Below the pieces are notes generated by a model. The model was not told where the DNA came from, ran no database searches, and worked only from the letters and a program-made list of their open reading frames with translations. A stretch of DNA of 52,357 nt from Calditrichia bacterium (GTDB taxonomy: Bacteria; Calditrichota; Calditrichia; Calditrichales; J004), in NCBI GenBank assembly GCA_027006055.1, contig JALTKX010000179.1, positions 1 through 52,357 on the forward strand, written 5' to 3'. This document shows positions 1 through 9,142 of this stretch, one piece after another. Every line of letters starts with the position of its first letter. Position 1 is the stretch's first letter. Position numbers and translations under genes: made by a program.

Positions 1-562
1 GCGCGTAACGTGGGGTTTGGCGCGCGGCCTGAATGCCGATCACACCCGGCAGGTCCACATCAAACTCGGCCATAATACCGCCGGAGTACTCTTTATGAAC
101 CGTGGCCGTATTGCCGCTTACCTGCAAGCCGGTTACCACGCTCACCGAGGGCATGCCCAGATGGGCCGCCAACAGAGGCGCCAGCCAACCGTCGCTGTCA
201 CCGGCGGATTGCACGCCCACCAGCACCAGATCCGGAGACATGCCGGAAATGGCATTGGCCAGAACCTTGGCCATCTCATGGTTACCGGCGTAGGGATTGG
301 CGCCGGTAATCTTAACCGCCTTATCGGCCCCCTTGGCCAGGGCGGTAAACAGCATTTTATCCACATCCTCGCCATCCACGGCCACGGCGATCACTTCGGC
401 GTCGCCCGCTTCCTTAGTTAAAATAGCTTCCTCCAGGGCATGGTCATCCCATTCATTCAGCTTCATCTTCAGGTACTCGTAATCGAGCCCCGTACCGTCG
501 TCGTTCAGTTCCAGGTCTTCCACCAGATCGGGAACCTGTTTGAGGGGAACAACTATCTTCAT
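1..562 (-). CDS. etfB: Electron transfer flavoprotein beta subunit (C-terminus cut by window edge)
   Basis: Minus-strand translation from ATG at 562: MKIVVPLKQVPDLVEDLELNDDGTGLDYEYLKMKLNEWDDHALEEAILTKEAG...; typical EtfB N-terminus; 51 nt downstream of the preceding hdr gene. Confidence 0.88.
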   Translation of the reverse strand, partial: MKIVVPLKQVPDLVEDLELNDDGTGLDYEYLKMKLNEWDDHALEEAILTKEAGDAEVIAVAVDGEDVDKMLFTALAKGADKAVKITGANPYAGNHEMAKVLANAISGMSPDLVLVGVQSAGDSDGWLAPLLAAHLGMPSVSVVTGLQVSGNTATVHKEYSGGIMAEFDVDLPGVIGIQAARQTPRYA

Positions 563-613
563 TTGTATACCTCTATGGTTTATTGTTTTAATTTTTTTGT
601 ATAAAGCGTATTG

Positions 614-1915
614 TTACTCTTCAATGCAGCGGTCGATAATTTCGATGATGTCGAGTACTTCCAGCTTACCTTCGTTGCCCGTGGATTTTACGGCATCCTC
701 AAAACGGGAAACCTCATAAGGGCAGCAGACGGCCAGCACTTCGGCGCCCACGGCAATGGCTTCCTTAACGCGATTTTCGGAAAGGCGCTCGTTGATATTA
801 TCGGCCATGAAACCATCCAGCCACATGCCGCCGCCGCCGCCACCGCAGCAATAGCCCTGCTCCTTGTTACGGAACATCTCGCTGAACTGAATGCCCGGTA
901 TGGCATTGAGCAAAGTACGCGGCGCTTCATATTCACCGTTATGACGTCCCAAATAGCAGGGATCGTGAAAGGTCACCTTTTTAGCAAACTCTTTGGTCAT
1001 CAAGGGTTTAAGCTTGTCCATCATGGCCGAAAGGAACTGCGTGTAATGATCTACATCGTAAGTGCCGCCCATTTTGGGATACTCGTTCTTGATGGCATTG
1101 TAGGCGTGGGGACCGGAGACCACCATCTTTTTGAATTCCAGACTGTTGAACTTTTCAATGTTATGCTCGGCCAGCATTTCATACAGGCCCTTTTCACCGG
1201 CCAGACGCTGGCTGTCCCCGTCGCAACGCTCTTCCGCGCCCAGGGTGCCAAAATTGACGCCCAGCTTTGTCAACACTCGGGCCATGGCCTGAGCGGCATC
1301 GTTACCGCGACCGTGATAGGCGTAGTAGTCACCCACAAACCACAGCACATCCACCGGCTCGGGATTCTTGGAAAGGTCTTTTACCTCCACATCGGCCTTT
1401 TTGGCCCAGCGGGCGCGCTTACGCGGCGATTCGCCCATGGGGTTGCCATATTCGGCGCAATTCTGGAACATCTCCTGCAGCTCGGCCGGTACTTCCTTGC
1501 CGTCCAGAATGGCCTTTTCCCGGGCGGCGGGCATGATGTCGATCATGTTCACCTCCTTGGGGCAAACCCGCAGGCAGTTCATACAGGTGGTGCACTGCCA
1601 CAGGTCCGCGCTTTCCAACAGGTCCATGCCCAGTTGCAGCTTGCGGTAAATCTTACGCGGCCCGTAATCACCCACATTGTCTATCGGGCATACTCCGATA
1701 CACTGGGCGCACTGATAGCAATTGCCGATAGACTCGGCGCCGGGCAGGGCCCGCAGGTCTTCCAGCGGGGTGACGTCATAATTCATTACTTCCCGCGGCT
1801 GATACATTTTATTCCAATGGCCGGAAATATCTATCCCGTCTACAATGGCGCTGTCTTTTTCCACAAAAGAACTTTTTTGCTCTTTTTCCTTACGGACCAT
1901 GGTTTTAAAAGTCAT
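614..1915 (-). CDS. Fused HdrC-HdrB-like protein (two 4Fe-4S clusters plus CCG domain), sHdrC2B2/HdrD-like
   Basis: CYQCAQCIGVCP and CTTCMNCLRVCP ferredoxin motifs, HDPCYLGRHN, YCCGGGGGG and CCPYE CCG-domain motifs; likely start MTFKTM at 1915, overlapping the upstream stop. Confidence 0.88.
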   Translation of the reverse strand: MTFKTMVRKEKEQKSSFVEKDSAIVDGIDISGHWNKMYQPREVMNYDVTPLEDLRALPGAESIGNCYQCAQCIGVCPIDNVGDYGPRKIYRKLQLGMDLLESADLWQCTTCMNCLRVCPKEVNMIDIMPAAREKAILDGKEVPAELQEMFQNCAEYGNPMGESPRKRARWAKKADVEVKDLSKNPEPVDVLWFVGDYYAYHGRGNDAAQAMARVLTKLGVNFGTLGAEERCDGDSQRLAGEKGLYEMLAEHNIEKFNSLEFKKMVVSGPHAYNAIKNEYPKMGGTYDVDHYTQFLSAMMDKLKPLMTKEFAKKVTFHDPCYLGRHNGEYEAPRTLLNAIPGIQFSEMFRNKEQGYCCGGGGGGMWLDGFMADNINERLSENRVKEAIAVGAEVLAVCCPYEVSRFEDAVKSTGNEGKLEVLDIIEIIDRCIEE

Positions 1916-2672
1916 AAGAACTGATCTCCATTTTTTGAACACCCAGCACTCTGCGCGCCAACTCCGGCAACTCCGGCAGGATGCGGTTAAATTCCTTGGA
2001 TAATTTCACTCTGAACACGGTATACATATAAACGGCGTAAACACAGGCCAGGAATATGTTTGTGCCTCTTAGCCCGGAGGCGATGCGGGAATACCCCTCC
2101 TCCAGACCGGCCTGGTGAACGGCGGCCGTCGCCTTACCGATGGCCAGATATTTTTCACCCGGCGTATCGCCATCGATTTCAATACCATCGCGCACCAGCA
2201 GTTTTAGCGCGCCGCTGCCTTTATCGGGGTCCAGTATCCAACTGGTCCACAACCAGTATTTTTCCGGCTCGTTATAGTGCAAAAGTTCGCTGGCCAGGGC
2301 CACAAGCAGGGGCTCGTTTAAGCCGCCGATGGTTGAAACGAATCGGTTAAAGCGTTGATCCACGGGCTTATCGCCATAAAGCAACAGGGCGATTTCCTTG
2401 CGCAACAATTCCATGCTGTTGCCTTTAAGCAGCAGGCCCGCCTTGCGTTTCAGGAAGAAAATATGGCGCATCAGTTTTTTTAAATCCTCCTCGGATAAAT
2501 CATCCAGATGATCGGGGCGCAGTATCTTTTGAAAAAGAAGCTGCTTTTGCTCCAAGCGTTCGCCCATATCATCCAAATCCGCGGAGGAAGCCAGCTTGGT
2601 GGCTTCCATTAAAAACTCGTGCGCGGTTTCCTTATCAACGGTTTCATCGATTACGATTTCATCGTAAAGCAT
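1905..2672 (-). CDS. Conserved hypothetical protein of sHdr clusters ('hyp' between hdrA and hdrC2/B2)
   Basis: 255 aa ORF between hdrA and the hdrCB fusion, the position of hyp in known shdr clusters. Confidence 0.7.
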   Translation of the reverse strand: MLYDEIVIDETVDKETAHEFLMEATKLASSADLDDMGERLEQKQLLFQKILRPDHLDDLSEEDLKKLMRHIFFLKRKAGLLLKGNSMELLRKEIALLLYGDKPVDQRFNRFVSTIGGLNEPLLVALASELLHYNEPEKYWLWTSWILDPDKGSGALKLLVRDGIEIDGDTPGEKYLAIGKATAAVHQAGLEEGYSRIASGLRGTNIFLACVYAVYMYTVFRVKLSKEFNRILPELPELARRVLGVQKMEISSYDF

Positions 2673-2687
2673 GGTTTTTTCTTTCTT

Positions 2688-3743
2688 TTAGGCCGGTTGT
2701 GCTTCGGCTTTACGTACAAACCCCGCGGCCTTCATGGCGGCGGCGCCCCCCATGGAGACCGAGTCTTCCAGATCGGCGGGTCCGGCGGCCGCGCCGGCAA
2801 CAAAAATACCTTCACGCGAGGTGGATACCGTGTTCAGGCAGCCCCCCGTTGTGCCGATATAACCGTGATGCTCCAGCGGCAGGTCGAAAATTTTGGACAT
2901 GGCCGTGGTGCCTTCGCTGGGCTCCATGCCCACGGACAAGACAACCACATCCATGGGGATTTCCATGGGACGTCCCAGCGTGGTATCCTCGCCTTTAACC
3001 ACCACCTGGTCGCCGCGCTTGGTTACCTCGGTAACGATACCGCGGATAAAGTTGACATGATACTGCTCCTGGGCTTTCCAGTAGACGTCATCTTCCCAGA
3101 AGCCATAGGCCCGCAGGTCAATATAAAAGACAAACACCCGGCAATCCGGCAGTAACTGGCGGATCTCCAGCGCTTCCTGCGAGGCGATACCGCAGCATAC
3201 CTTGGAACACCACTGGTTGCCGATTTGACGGTCGCGGCTGCCCACACACTGGATAAAGCAGACCTGCTTGGGCTTTTCCCCGTTGGAGGGACGCACAAAG
3301 TTTTTCTCCTTGAGCATCTTTTCGGCGTCCACCAGGGTAATCACATCATCATATTCGTAATAGCCGTACATCTGCGTTTCCCGGCCCGGATCAAAGTGCT
3401 TAAAACCGGTAGCCAGGATAACCGAGGACACTTCCACCATCTCCTCATCGGCCTTACCCTTGAGCGTAACCATAATATTGGGTGCGTCGCCATCGGCGGC
3501 GATAACGGTGGTACCCATGCGGATATCGATTTCCGCCCTGCCGGTAACGGCGTCGATCATTTCCTGCATGGCTTCCTGCGCATCACGCTGATCGGGCGTA
3601 AAAACGGAATAATGTTCTTCGATGGGTTTGCCGCCCAGGAAATCATTCTTTTCCACCAGAATGGTTTTGTATCCCAAATCCGCCAAACCGCGCGCGGCTT
3701 CCAGACCGGCCGGGCCGCCTCCTACTACTAAAACGGGTTTCAT
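2688..3743 (-). CDS. hdrA: HdrA-like FAD/4Fe-4S subunit (sHdrA)
   Basis: N-terminal GGGPAGLEAARGLADLG FAD fold, CVGSRD...WCSKVCC cluster motif, short 351 aa form. Confidence 0.88.
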   Translation of the reverse strand: MKPVLVVGGGPAGLEAARGLADLGYKTILVEKNDFLGGKPIEEHYSVFTPDQRDAQEAMQEMIDAVTGRAEIDIRMGTTVIAADGDAPNIMVTLKGKADEEMVEVSSVILATGFKHFDPGRETQMYGYYEYDDVITLVDAEKMLKEKNFVRPSNGEKPKQVCFIQCVGSRDRQIGNQWCSKVCCGIASQEALEIRQLLPDCRVFVFYIDLRAYGFWEDDVYWKAQEQYHVNFIRGIVTEVTKRGDQVVVKGEDTTLGRPMEIPMDVVVLSVGMEPSEGTTAMSKIFDLPLEHHGYIGTTGGCLNTVSTSREGIFVAGAAAGPADLEDSVSMGGAAAMKAAGFVRKAEAQPA

Positions 3744-4942
3744 TCAGCATCCTCCCAAGATAAAAATTCAATTTCACCAGATTTAATTCGTTCTACCTGT
3801 TCTTCAAACTCGGCCCAGGCCTTTTCATGATCGATGCCCATTTTTTCCATCAGGGGCCTGTTGTCCACGCCGTGCCAATGCAACTGGCACACCTTGTAGG
3901 GATGGGCGCCCATGGCCAGGGCGGCAAACTGCGAGTCGGACAATACCGGAATGCCCACATTGCGGTTATGGGCCTTGGCCGCGAACTGGCTCTTATCCAG
4001 CGTGGTTACGCAGCCGGTATCGTGGGTGATCACCACATCGGGGTTGGCTTCTTCCTTCATGCGTTCGATTTTACGCAGGGTGGCAAAGGAGCGGGAGAAG
4101 TCCCGGCTGACCAGAATATGACGAAAACCAAAACCGCAGCAGTCATGCCAGGTGGAATAGTCCTGCAGATCGGCGCCCAGGGCTTTTACAATACCGGATA
4201 CCGTGGCCGTTCGCTGACCGTCATAGAGATCGCGGTCGTAAATGGCGTCTTCCACCACCAGCTTATGATAGTGGCAGGCGGGGTGCACCGTTACCACCAC
4301 ATTGCTCAGGTCCAGCTTTTGGCGCGCCTTGATCTGATCACGCATGGCGTGCACCCATTCGGAGTAGTGGACGATCTCCTCCGGGAAAACCAGGGGTTTG
4401 CCCAGTTTATCCAGGATGCGCCGCACCTGATCGCGCAATCCCTGATGATGCAGGATTTCATTACGGGTTTCCTTATAGTGGCCGTAGCTGGTGCCGCAGT
4501 GAATCAGGGGAAAATATCCATCCTGATAAGCCTGGGCGAAGTTACGTATGGCTATGGCCGCCTGCGCCGCGGAGTTGGAAGCAGACGAGGCATAATAGTT
4601 CCAGGCGGTACAGGAGGTCTGATCCTTGGGATCGTAATAATTATAGCCCAACTGACGGTGCAGCCAGAAAATGGATGTGGAATAGCCGGGGATATGCCCG
4701 CACTGCCCGCAGGATTTATGATGCCAGGTATTCTGAATGGGGATTTTCTTTTTACGGCCGTATTTGGTATCCACCTCAACATAGTTTCCTTCTTCTATGC
4801 GGTGAACAATGATTTCCCCCTTGGCTTCCAGATCGAACAACTGATCCTTGAAGTATTCGGTGGGTACTTCTCCCTTGCGGTCAAAAAAGCGGTCTTTCGC
4901 TTTTGTCGGGCCGGGATTTATCACATTAAGCTTAGATGACAT
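3740..4942 (-). CDS. hdrB: HdrB-like CCG-domain protein (sHdrB1)
   Basis: HHKSCGQCGHIPG, HPACHYHK, DCCGFGFR motifs; overlaps hdrA start. Confidence 0.85.
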   Translation of the reverse strand: MSSKLNVINPGPTKAKDRFFDRKGEVPTEYFKDQLFDLEAKGEIIVHRIEEGNYVEVDTKYGRKKKIPIQNTWHHKSCGQCGHIPGYSTSIFWLHRQLGYNYYDPKDQTSCTAWNYYASSASNSAAQAAIAIRNFAQAYQDGYFPLIHCGTSYGHYKETRNEILHHQGLRDQVRRILDKLGKPLVFPEEIVHYSEWVHAMRDQIKARQKLDLSNVVVTVHPACHYHKLVVEDAIYDRDLYDGQRTATVSGIVKALGADLQDYSTWHDCCGFGFRHILVSRDFSRSFATLRKIERMKEEANPDVVITHDTGCVTTLDKSQFAAKAHNRNVGIPVLSDSQFAALAMGAHPYKVCQLHWHGVDNRPLMEKMGIDHEKAWAEFEEQVERIKSGEIEFLSWEDAE

Positions 4943-4962
4943 AGGCTCCCCCTTCAGGGTTT

Positions 4963-5577
4963 TTAATTTTCCTTAACAATTATCACGTTTTCACGGTGGC
5001 GATCCATCGGGGTCGGGTCTTCGCGGGATTCTCCCACATTGAGAATGTAGACCGGTTCCCATTTTTCAGAATCCATTCCCGTCAGTTCCACCAATTGTTT
5101 TTTTACTTTTTCCGAGGCAAAGGTGACCACGCCGGAATCGAGACCTTCCGCATGGGCTTGCAGCATCATGTTCTGCGCGGCGCACCACATGGTGGCCAGG
5201 TTATGCTCCATTTTATGGCGGTTGGCGTTTTTTTGCGTCAACGCCAGCATCATGGCCGGGGCGCTTCCCAAGTCCGCCGCAAAATCGAGGGCCTTGTTTT
5301 CCCAGGCCTCATCCCCACCCCAGGGTTGATGATCATACATATAGCGCATGTACTTTAGCACCGTGGGGTCTTTTACAATAACGGCGGCGGCTTTTTCCCG
5401 CGCCGCGCCCTTCAACAGAACGAATTTGCGCTCCTGCAGCTGGTATATACTCAGGGGCGCCCAGATGGCCGCTTCCAGTATAGTATCCAGCTTGTTCGGG
5501 TCCACCTCTTTAAATTTGTCAAAAGAACGACACGTGCGACGTGTTTTAATGAGTTGCAGGGTTTGCCGGGCCAACAT
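4963..5577 (-). CDS. Nitroreductase family protein
   Basis: MLARQTLQLIKTRRTCRSFDKFKEVD...LDTILEAAIWAPL nitroreductase signature; SD (aggagg) upstream of ATG at 5577. Confidence 0.8.
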   Translation of the reverse strand: MLARQTLQLIKTRRTCRSFDKFKEVDPNKLDTILEAAIWAPLSIYQLQERKFVLLKGAAREKAAAVIVKDPTVLKYMRYMYDHQPWGGDEAWENKALDFAADLGSAPAMMLALTQKNANRHKMEHNLATMWCAAQNMMLQAHAEGLDSGVVTFASEKVKKQLVELTGMDSEKWEPVYILNVGESREDPTPMDRHRENVIIVKEN

Positions 5578-5645
5578 ACATCCTCCTTTGGTGAAGCCAA
5601 CTGAAAAGATGCGGTATTTCCAGCTCTTCAACTCATTTATGTTTA

Positions 5646-6362
5646 TCAGACGAGGACTTCAACCTCATCCAGATCGTAACCATGCTCTTCCAAAAGCTCT
5701 TCCATCACCTCGGTAAGGATCATAAATATCCCCTCGTCCAGGGTTTCGATCATATCGAGATTACCGGATAGCTTCCAGATCAGATAAAGCTCCAACTGGG
5801 TCTGCTCGCTCACATCCCAGGCCAGTTCGGTTGTGTGCAGCGTCTCCGGCGGAATAGCCCGGCGCCACGTTTCCAGGTTTTCGGACACTTTTACCACATC
5901 CGGTCCCCAGTCGGGGAAAAAGTCCGGTTGCAGCATATCGGGCGCCACCTGGGTTCCGGTGCTCATCACCTTATAGATGATACGGCTATAGGCCTGCAAC
6001 GCGGTTTTGGCCGACTGCATGCCGTTTTTCACGGCTACCTCGCGCATTATGGTAATAATGCCTCCCGGACTGTTTTGCCTGGGGCAACGGGTACAGGAAA
6101 AGCACTGCGAGCAATCCCACATGCTGTCGTTAAGCAGCTCATAAAAGGTGTGTACATCTTCTCGGGCCATCACCTGGGCGAAAACACGCGGGCTGAAGTC
6201 ATAAAAACGGGCGGAGGGACAGGCGGCCACGCAAATACCGCACTCATAACAACCGTAGAGCGTGGTATGCCAGCGCATGTCGGCTTTCACTTCCTGAAAC
6301 AGCCGCTCTTTTTCCTCAACGGGTACATCCTGATATTTCGCATCTGCATAAATAGAGCCCAT
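5646..6362 (-). CDS. hdrC: HdrC-like 4Fe-4S protein (sHdrC1)
   Basis: CYECGICVAACPSARFYDFSPR and CSQCFSCTRCPRQ motifs. Confidence 0.87.
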   Translation of the reverse strand: MGSIYADAKYQDVPVEEKERLFQEVKADMRWHTTLYGCYECGICVAACPSARFYDFSPRVFAQVMAREDVHTFYELLNDSMWDCSQCFSCTRCPRQNSPGGIITIMREVAVKNGMQSAKTALQAYSRIIYKVMSTGTQVAPDMLQPDFFPDWGPDVVKVSENLETWRRAIPPETLHTTELAWDVSEQTQLELYLIWKLSGNLDMIETLDEGIFMILTEVMEELLEEHGYDLDEVEVLV

Positions 6363-6382
6363 TATAATTGCCTCTTGTTATA

Positions 6383-6664
6383 TTAACGTTTTAAATGTGA
6401 TTTAAAGGCCGCCAACTGCTCCCTGGACGGCGAACCGACAATCCTTTCCAGTTCTTTCTCCCCGGAGGAGAGGATTATGGTCGGTATGGTTTTGATGCCT
6501 TCCCTGTATGCCTCCTGTAAACCGTCCTTGTTTTCAAGCTTTACCGTTCGCAGGGAAAAGACCTCTTTTTCCTGTTCCACCATTTCCCAAACCATGCGCA
6601 GGGCCGGGCCGCAGCCGGAACAGGCGGGATGTGTGAACACACGGATCAATAGCTTATCAGCCAT
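6383..6664 (-). CDS. Thioredoxin-like protein with CSGC active site
   Basis: MADKLLIRVFTHPACSGCGPALRMVW...IKTIPTIILSSG (cis-Pro TIPT); ATG at 6664 overlaps the lbpA stop. Confidence 0.75.
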   Translation of the reverse strand: MADKLLIRVFTHPACSGCGPALRMVWEMVEQEKEVFSLRTVKLENKDGLQEAYREGIKTIPTIILSSGEKELERIVGSPSREQLAAFKSHLKR

Positions 6665-7118
6665 CAAATCCTTCGCAATGGATACATTCACCCAAATCTT
6701 TCTCGGCCATGTAGGCTTCAAAGCCGGGGATGGCGTCCGCGCCCTTGGCCAGATTGGCTAAATCGCCTTCCAGATTGTCGGGACGCACCTTAACAATCCA
6801 GCCCTCCTTGTAAGGGCTTTTATTCAGAATAGTGGCGTCTTGCGCAAGCTGCTCGTTAACAGCGACGATCTCGCCGGAGAAGGGGCACTTAACCGGACCA
6901 ACCCATTTACCGGACTCCACGGTGGCGATACTTTTATTGGCCTTAACCTTTTTTCCGGCCGCCTTGGGTTTACAATGGATCACCGACCCGGCCAGGGTTT
7001 GGGCAATATCCGTCATCCCCAGGGAAATGGTGCCGTCTCCCAGATCGCGCACCCACACATTGTTTTCCACACTGTAATACAGGTCATCGGGAAGGAGACA
7101 ATTCTTTATTTCTGCCAT
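6657..7118 (-). CDS. lbpA: Lipoate-binding protein, GcvH-like (LbpA)
   Basis: GcvH-like fold with lipoyl-Lys motif TVESGKWVGPVKCPFSGEIVAVNE; embedded in hdr/tusA/dsrE cluster; C-terminal CIHC. Confidence 0.88.
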   Translation of the reverse strand: MAEIKNCLLPDDLYYSVENNVWVRDLGDGTISLGMTDIAQTLAGSVIHCKPKAAGKKVKANKSIATVESGKWVGPVKCPFSGEIVAVNEQLAQDATILNKSPYKEGWIVKVRPDNLEGDLANLAKGADAIPGFEAYMAEKDLGECIHCEGFDG

Positions 7119-7129
7119 GACACACCTCT

Positions 7130-7504
7130 TTAGTAATTAAGTACTACATCCGCGCTGAGCGCTTCATCCATCATCCAGGCCGCGCCAACAACGTCGTCTA
7201 TTTCATCGATCAGATCATCCTTGGTCATGTTATGCAGGTCCAGGGCCGCGGAACAGCAATAGAGCTCCACGCCCGCTTCCTTGGCGTCACGTAAAAAGTC
7301 GATAATCAACTTACCGCCTTCCAGGGCTTTCAGGTTTTCGGCAACCCCTTTTTTAGCCAGCAATACGCCATCGATTTGAAACACAATTTTCACTTCATTA
7401 TCCATAACAGCGGCGATATTGGCCATGTAAAAGGGCGTGGCGCACCTTTGGGGCGTATCGGGTCCCGATGTCATAAATATAAATACACTTCCATCTTCAT
7501 CCAT
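7130..7504 (-). CDS. DsrE-family sulfur carrier-like protein
   Basis: VFIFMTSGPDTPQRCATPFYMANIAAVMDNEVKIVFQIDG...GVELYCCSAALDL. Confidence 0.78.
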   Translation of the reverse strand: MDEDGSVFIFMTSGPDTPQRCATPFYMANIAAVMDNEVKIVFQIDGVLLAKKGVAENLKALEGGKLIIDFLRDAKEAGVELYCCSAALDLHNMTKDDLIDEIDDVVGAAWMMDEALSADVVLNY

Positions 7505-7520
7505 TATCCATCTCCTTAAC

Positions 7521-8606
7521 TTACTGGGTCACTTGTTCAAATAGTTGTTTAAAGTCATTCTCATCCACGCCGGCCATGTCGATATTCAGCTCGGTCAGGG
7601 CCCGGCGCAGCCGTTTTTCCAGTTCTTCCCTGTCCAGACGGGCTCCCTGAAAGGAGTGCGAGAACTCCTTAAGGCAGTTTTGCGGGCTCATGGGAAAATC
7701 GCCCGAAATACATACGTCATCGACAATATCATCCACCACGCGCAGGGTACCGCGGATCAACCCGCCCCGGGCCTTGTGGGCCGCCTGCAGAATTTTTACG
7801 TTTGAGGAAATCTTAACATGCTTCAGGTCTTTTTCGGCCAGTTGAATATCGTTCATCCAGGAGTCGCTGCGCAGTCTTTCATCCCATTCATAAATCTTAT
7901 CCATCTCCTCCAAAGTGGGCATGGAAGGTACCAGGGTGATGTTGAATATTTCCTCGAAGGAGCTGAGCAGGGCCTCGGCCACATCCTCCAGCTTTGGCAA
8001 TACATCCAGCTCTTTTTTCATGGTGGTCATGTAGTCATTTAAACCGGCCCGCACCTTATCCCGCATTTTTTCATCGGGCAGGCGCAGTACCCGGGCCATG
8101 AGTTCGGTGTCAAAATCGAACATCATGCTGCCGGCAAAGACAATGCCTTCCTCGATTTCGCCCACGCCGGTGCCGCCGATTTTTTTACCGTTGACATGTA
8201 TATCATTGATGGGCCGGAAAGAGGCGTTAATGCCAAGCTTATTGTAAGCCAGTATGGCGGGCTTGGCCAGCTTTTCAAAGCGCTCTTCCAGGGCGCGGGG
8301 CAGGCCAAATTCCGCCGACCGGGCCGAGGGCAGCATCAGGTGAAAAAAAAGCTGATTAGCGTCCAAAAGAACCGCGCCGCCGCCCACATGCCGGCGGATA
8401 ACCGGAATCCGTTTTTCGTGGCAGTACCCGGTATCCACCTCCTTGTTCACTTCCTGAAAATAGCCGGTGGACACATAAGCCGCCTCCGGACGCATAATGG
8501 AAATCGCCGGTTCGCTGTCGGCGGTCATACTCTCCGTTATACCGTGGTAAATGCTTTGTGAGCGCAAAACACTTACCATTCCCATATCCAGCAATCTTAC
8601 GTGCAT
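7521..8606 (-). CDS. Lipoate-protein ligase with C-terminal accessory domain (sLpl(AB)-like)
   Basis: RRHVGGGAVLLDANQLFFHLM, NDIHVNGKKIGGTGVGEIEEGIVFAGSMMFDFD ligase motifs; C-terminal LplB-like RGGLIRGTLRVVDDIVDDVCISGDF. Confidence 0.85.
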   Translation of the reverse strand: MHVRLLDMGMVSVLRSQSIYHGITESMTADSEPAISIMRPEAAYVSTGYFQEVNKEVDTGYCHEKRIPVIRRHVGGGAVLLDANQLFFHLMLPSARSAEFGLPRALEERFEKLAKPAILAYNKLGINASFRPINDIHVNGKKIGGTGVGEIEEGIVFAGSMMFDFDTELMARVLRLPDEKMRDKVRAGLNDYMTTMKKELDVLPKLEDVAEALLSSFEEIFNITLVPSMPTLEEMDKIYEWDERLRSDSWMNDIQLAEKDLKHVKISSNVKILQAAHKARGGLIRGTLRVVDDIVDDVCISGDFPMSPQNCLKEFSHSFQGARLDREELEKRLRRALTELNIDMAGVDENDFKQLFEQVTQ

Positions 8607-8618
8607 CCGGCCCTCTTT

Positions 8619-9128
8619 TTATACAAACAGTTGAATATCCGCTTCGGCGGCAAACTCCAGAAATGTGGCCGCGCCACCCAGTTCCACGCCATCGATAAAC
8701 TCATCCTTGGTAAAACCAAAAACATCCATGGTCATCTGGCAACCCACCAGCTTCACTCCGCTTTCCACGCAAATATCGCGCAGCTGCTCTACCGTGGCCA
8801 CACCCTTGCTCTTAAAGGTTTTTTTCATCAATGTGGTTGCCACATCATTAAAACCGGGCAGGTTGGATGAAATCAGGTTGGGAATGGGCCATTCGATATT
8901 TTTAAAGGTTTTCGGCCCGAAAGGCATTTTCATGGGCATGGAAGGATTGGAATGCGGGGCCACCTTGGCATCCAGCTTTTTCTTTAACAAGGTCAAACCG
9001 TAAAAGGTGAAAAATATCTGCACTTCCATATCCATGGCCACGGCGGTGGAGGCCAGAATAAAGGGCGGATAAGCCCAATCCAGAGTGCCACGCGAGGCTA
9101 TCAAAGCCATTTTTTTTGTATCCGACAT
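8619..9128 (-). CDS. DsrE2-like peroxiredoxin/sulfur transfer family protein
   Basis: KMALIASRGTLDWAYPPFILASTAVAMDMEVQIFFTFYGLTLL...GVKLVGCQMTMDVFG, DsrE/DsrF/DrsH-like hallmark. Confidence 0.83.
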   Translation of the reverse strand: MSDTKKMALIASRGTLDWAYPPFILASTAVAMDMEVQIFFTFYGLTLLKKKLDAKVAPHSNPSMPMKMPFGPKTFKNIEWPIPNLISSNLPGFNDVATTLMKKTFKSKGVATVEQLRDICVESGVKLVGCQMTMDVFGFTKDEFIDGVELGGAATFLEFAAEADIQLFV

Positions 9129-9142
9129 ATAAAAACTCCCCT

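Noticed and set aside
356-364. TTATCCACA DnaA box
   Set aside because: Isolated 9-mer inside etfB coding sequence; expected by chance at this window size
611-1924. 437 aa plus-strand ORF (and similar long ORFs at 2619-3155, 3827-4939, 12800-13963, 17325-18878, 19374-20267, 22824-24527, 25590-26771, 42379-43641, 46694-47848)
   Set aside because: Mostly antisense to clearly recognisable genes (12800-13963 also extends over flanking non-coding sequence); low-complexity His/Gly/Ala/Arg-rich translations with no domain; typical shadow ORFs of GC-rich coding DNA
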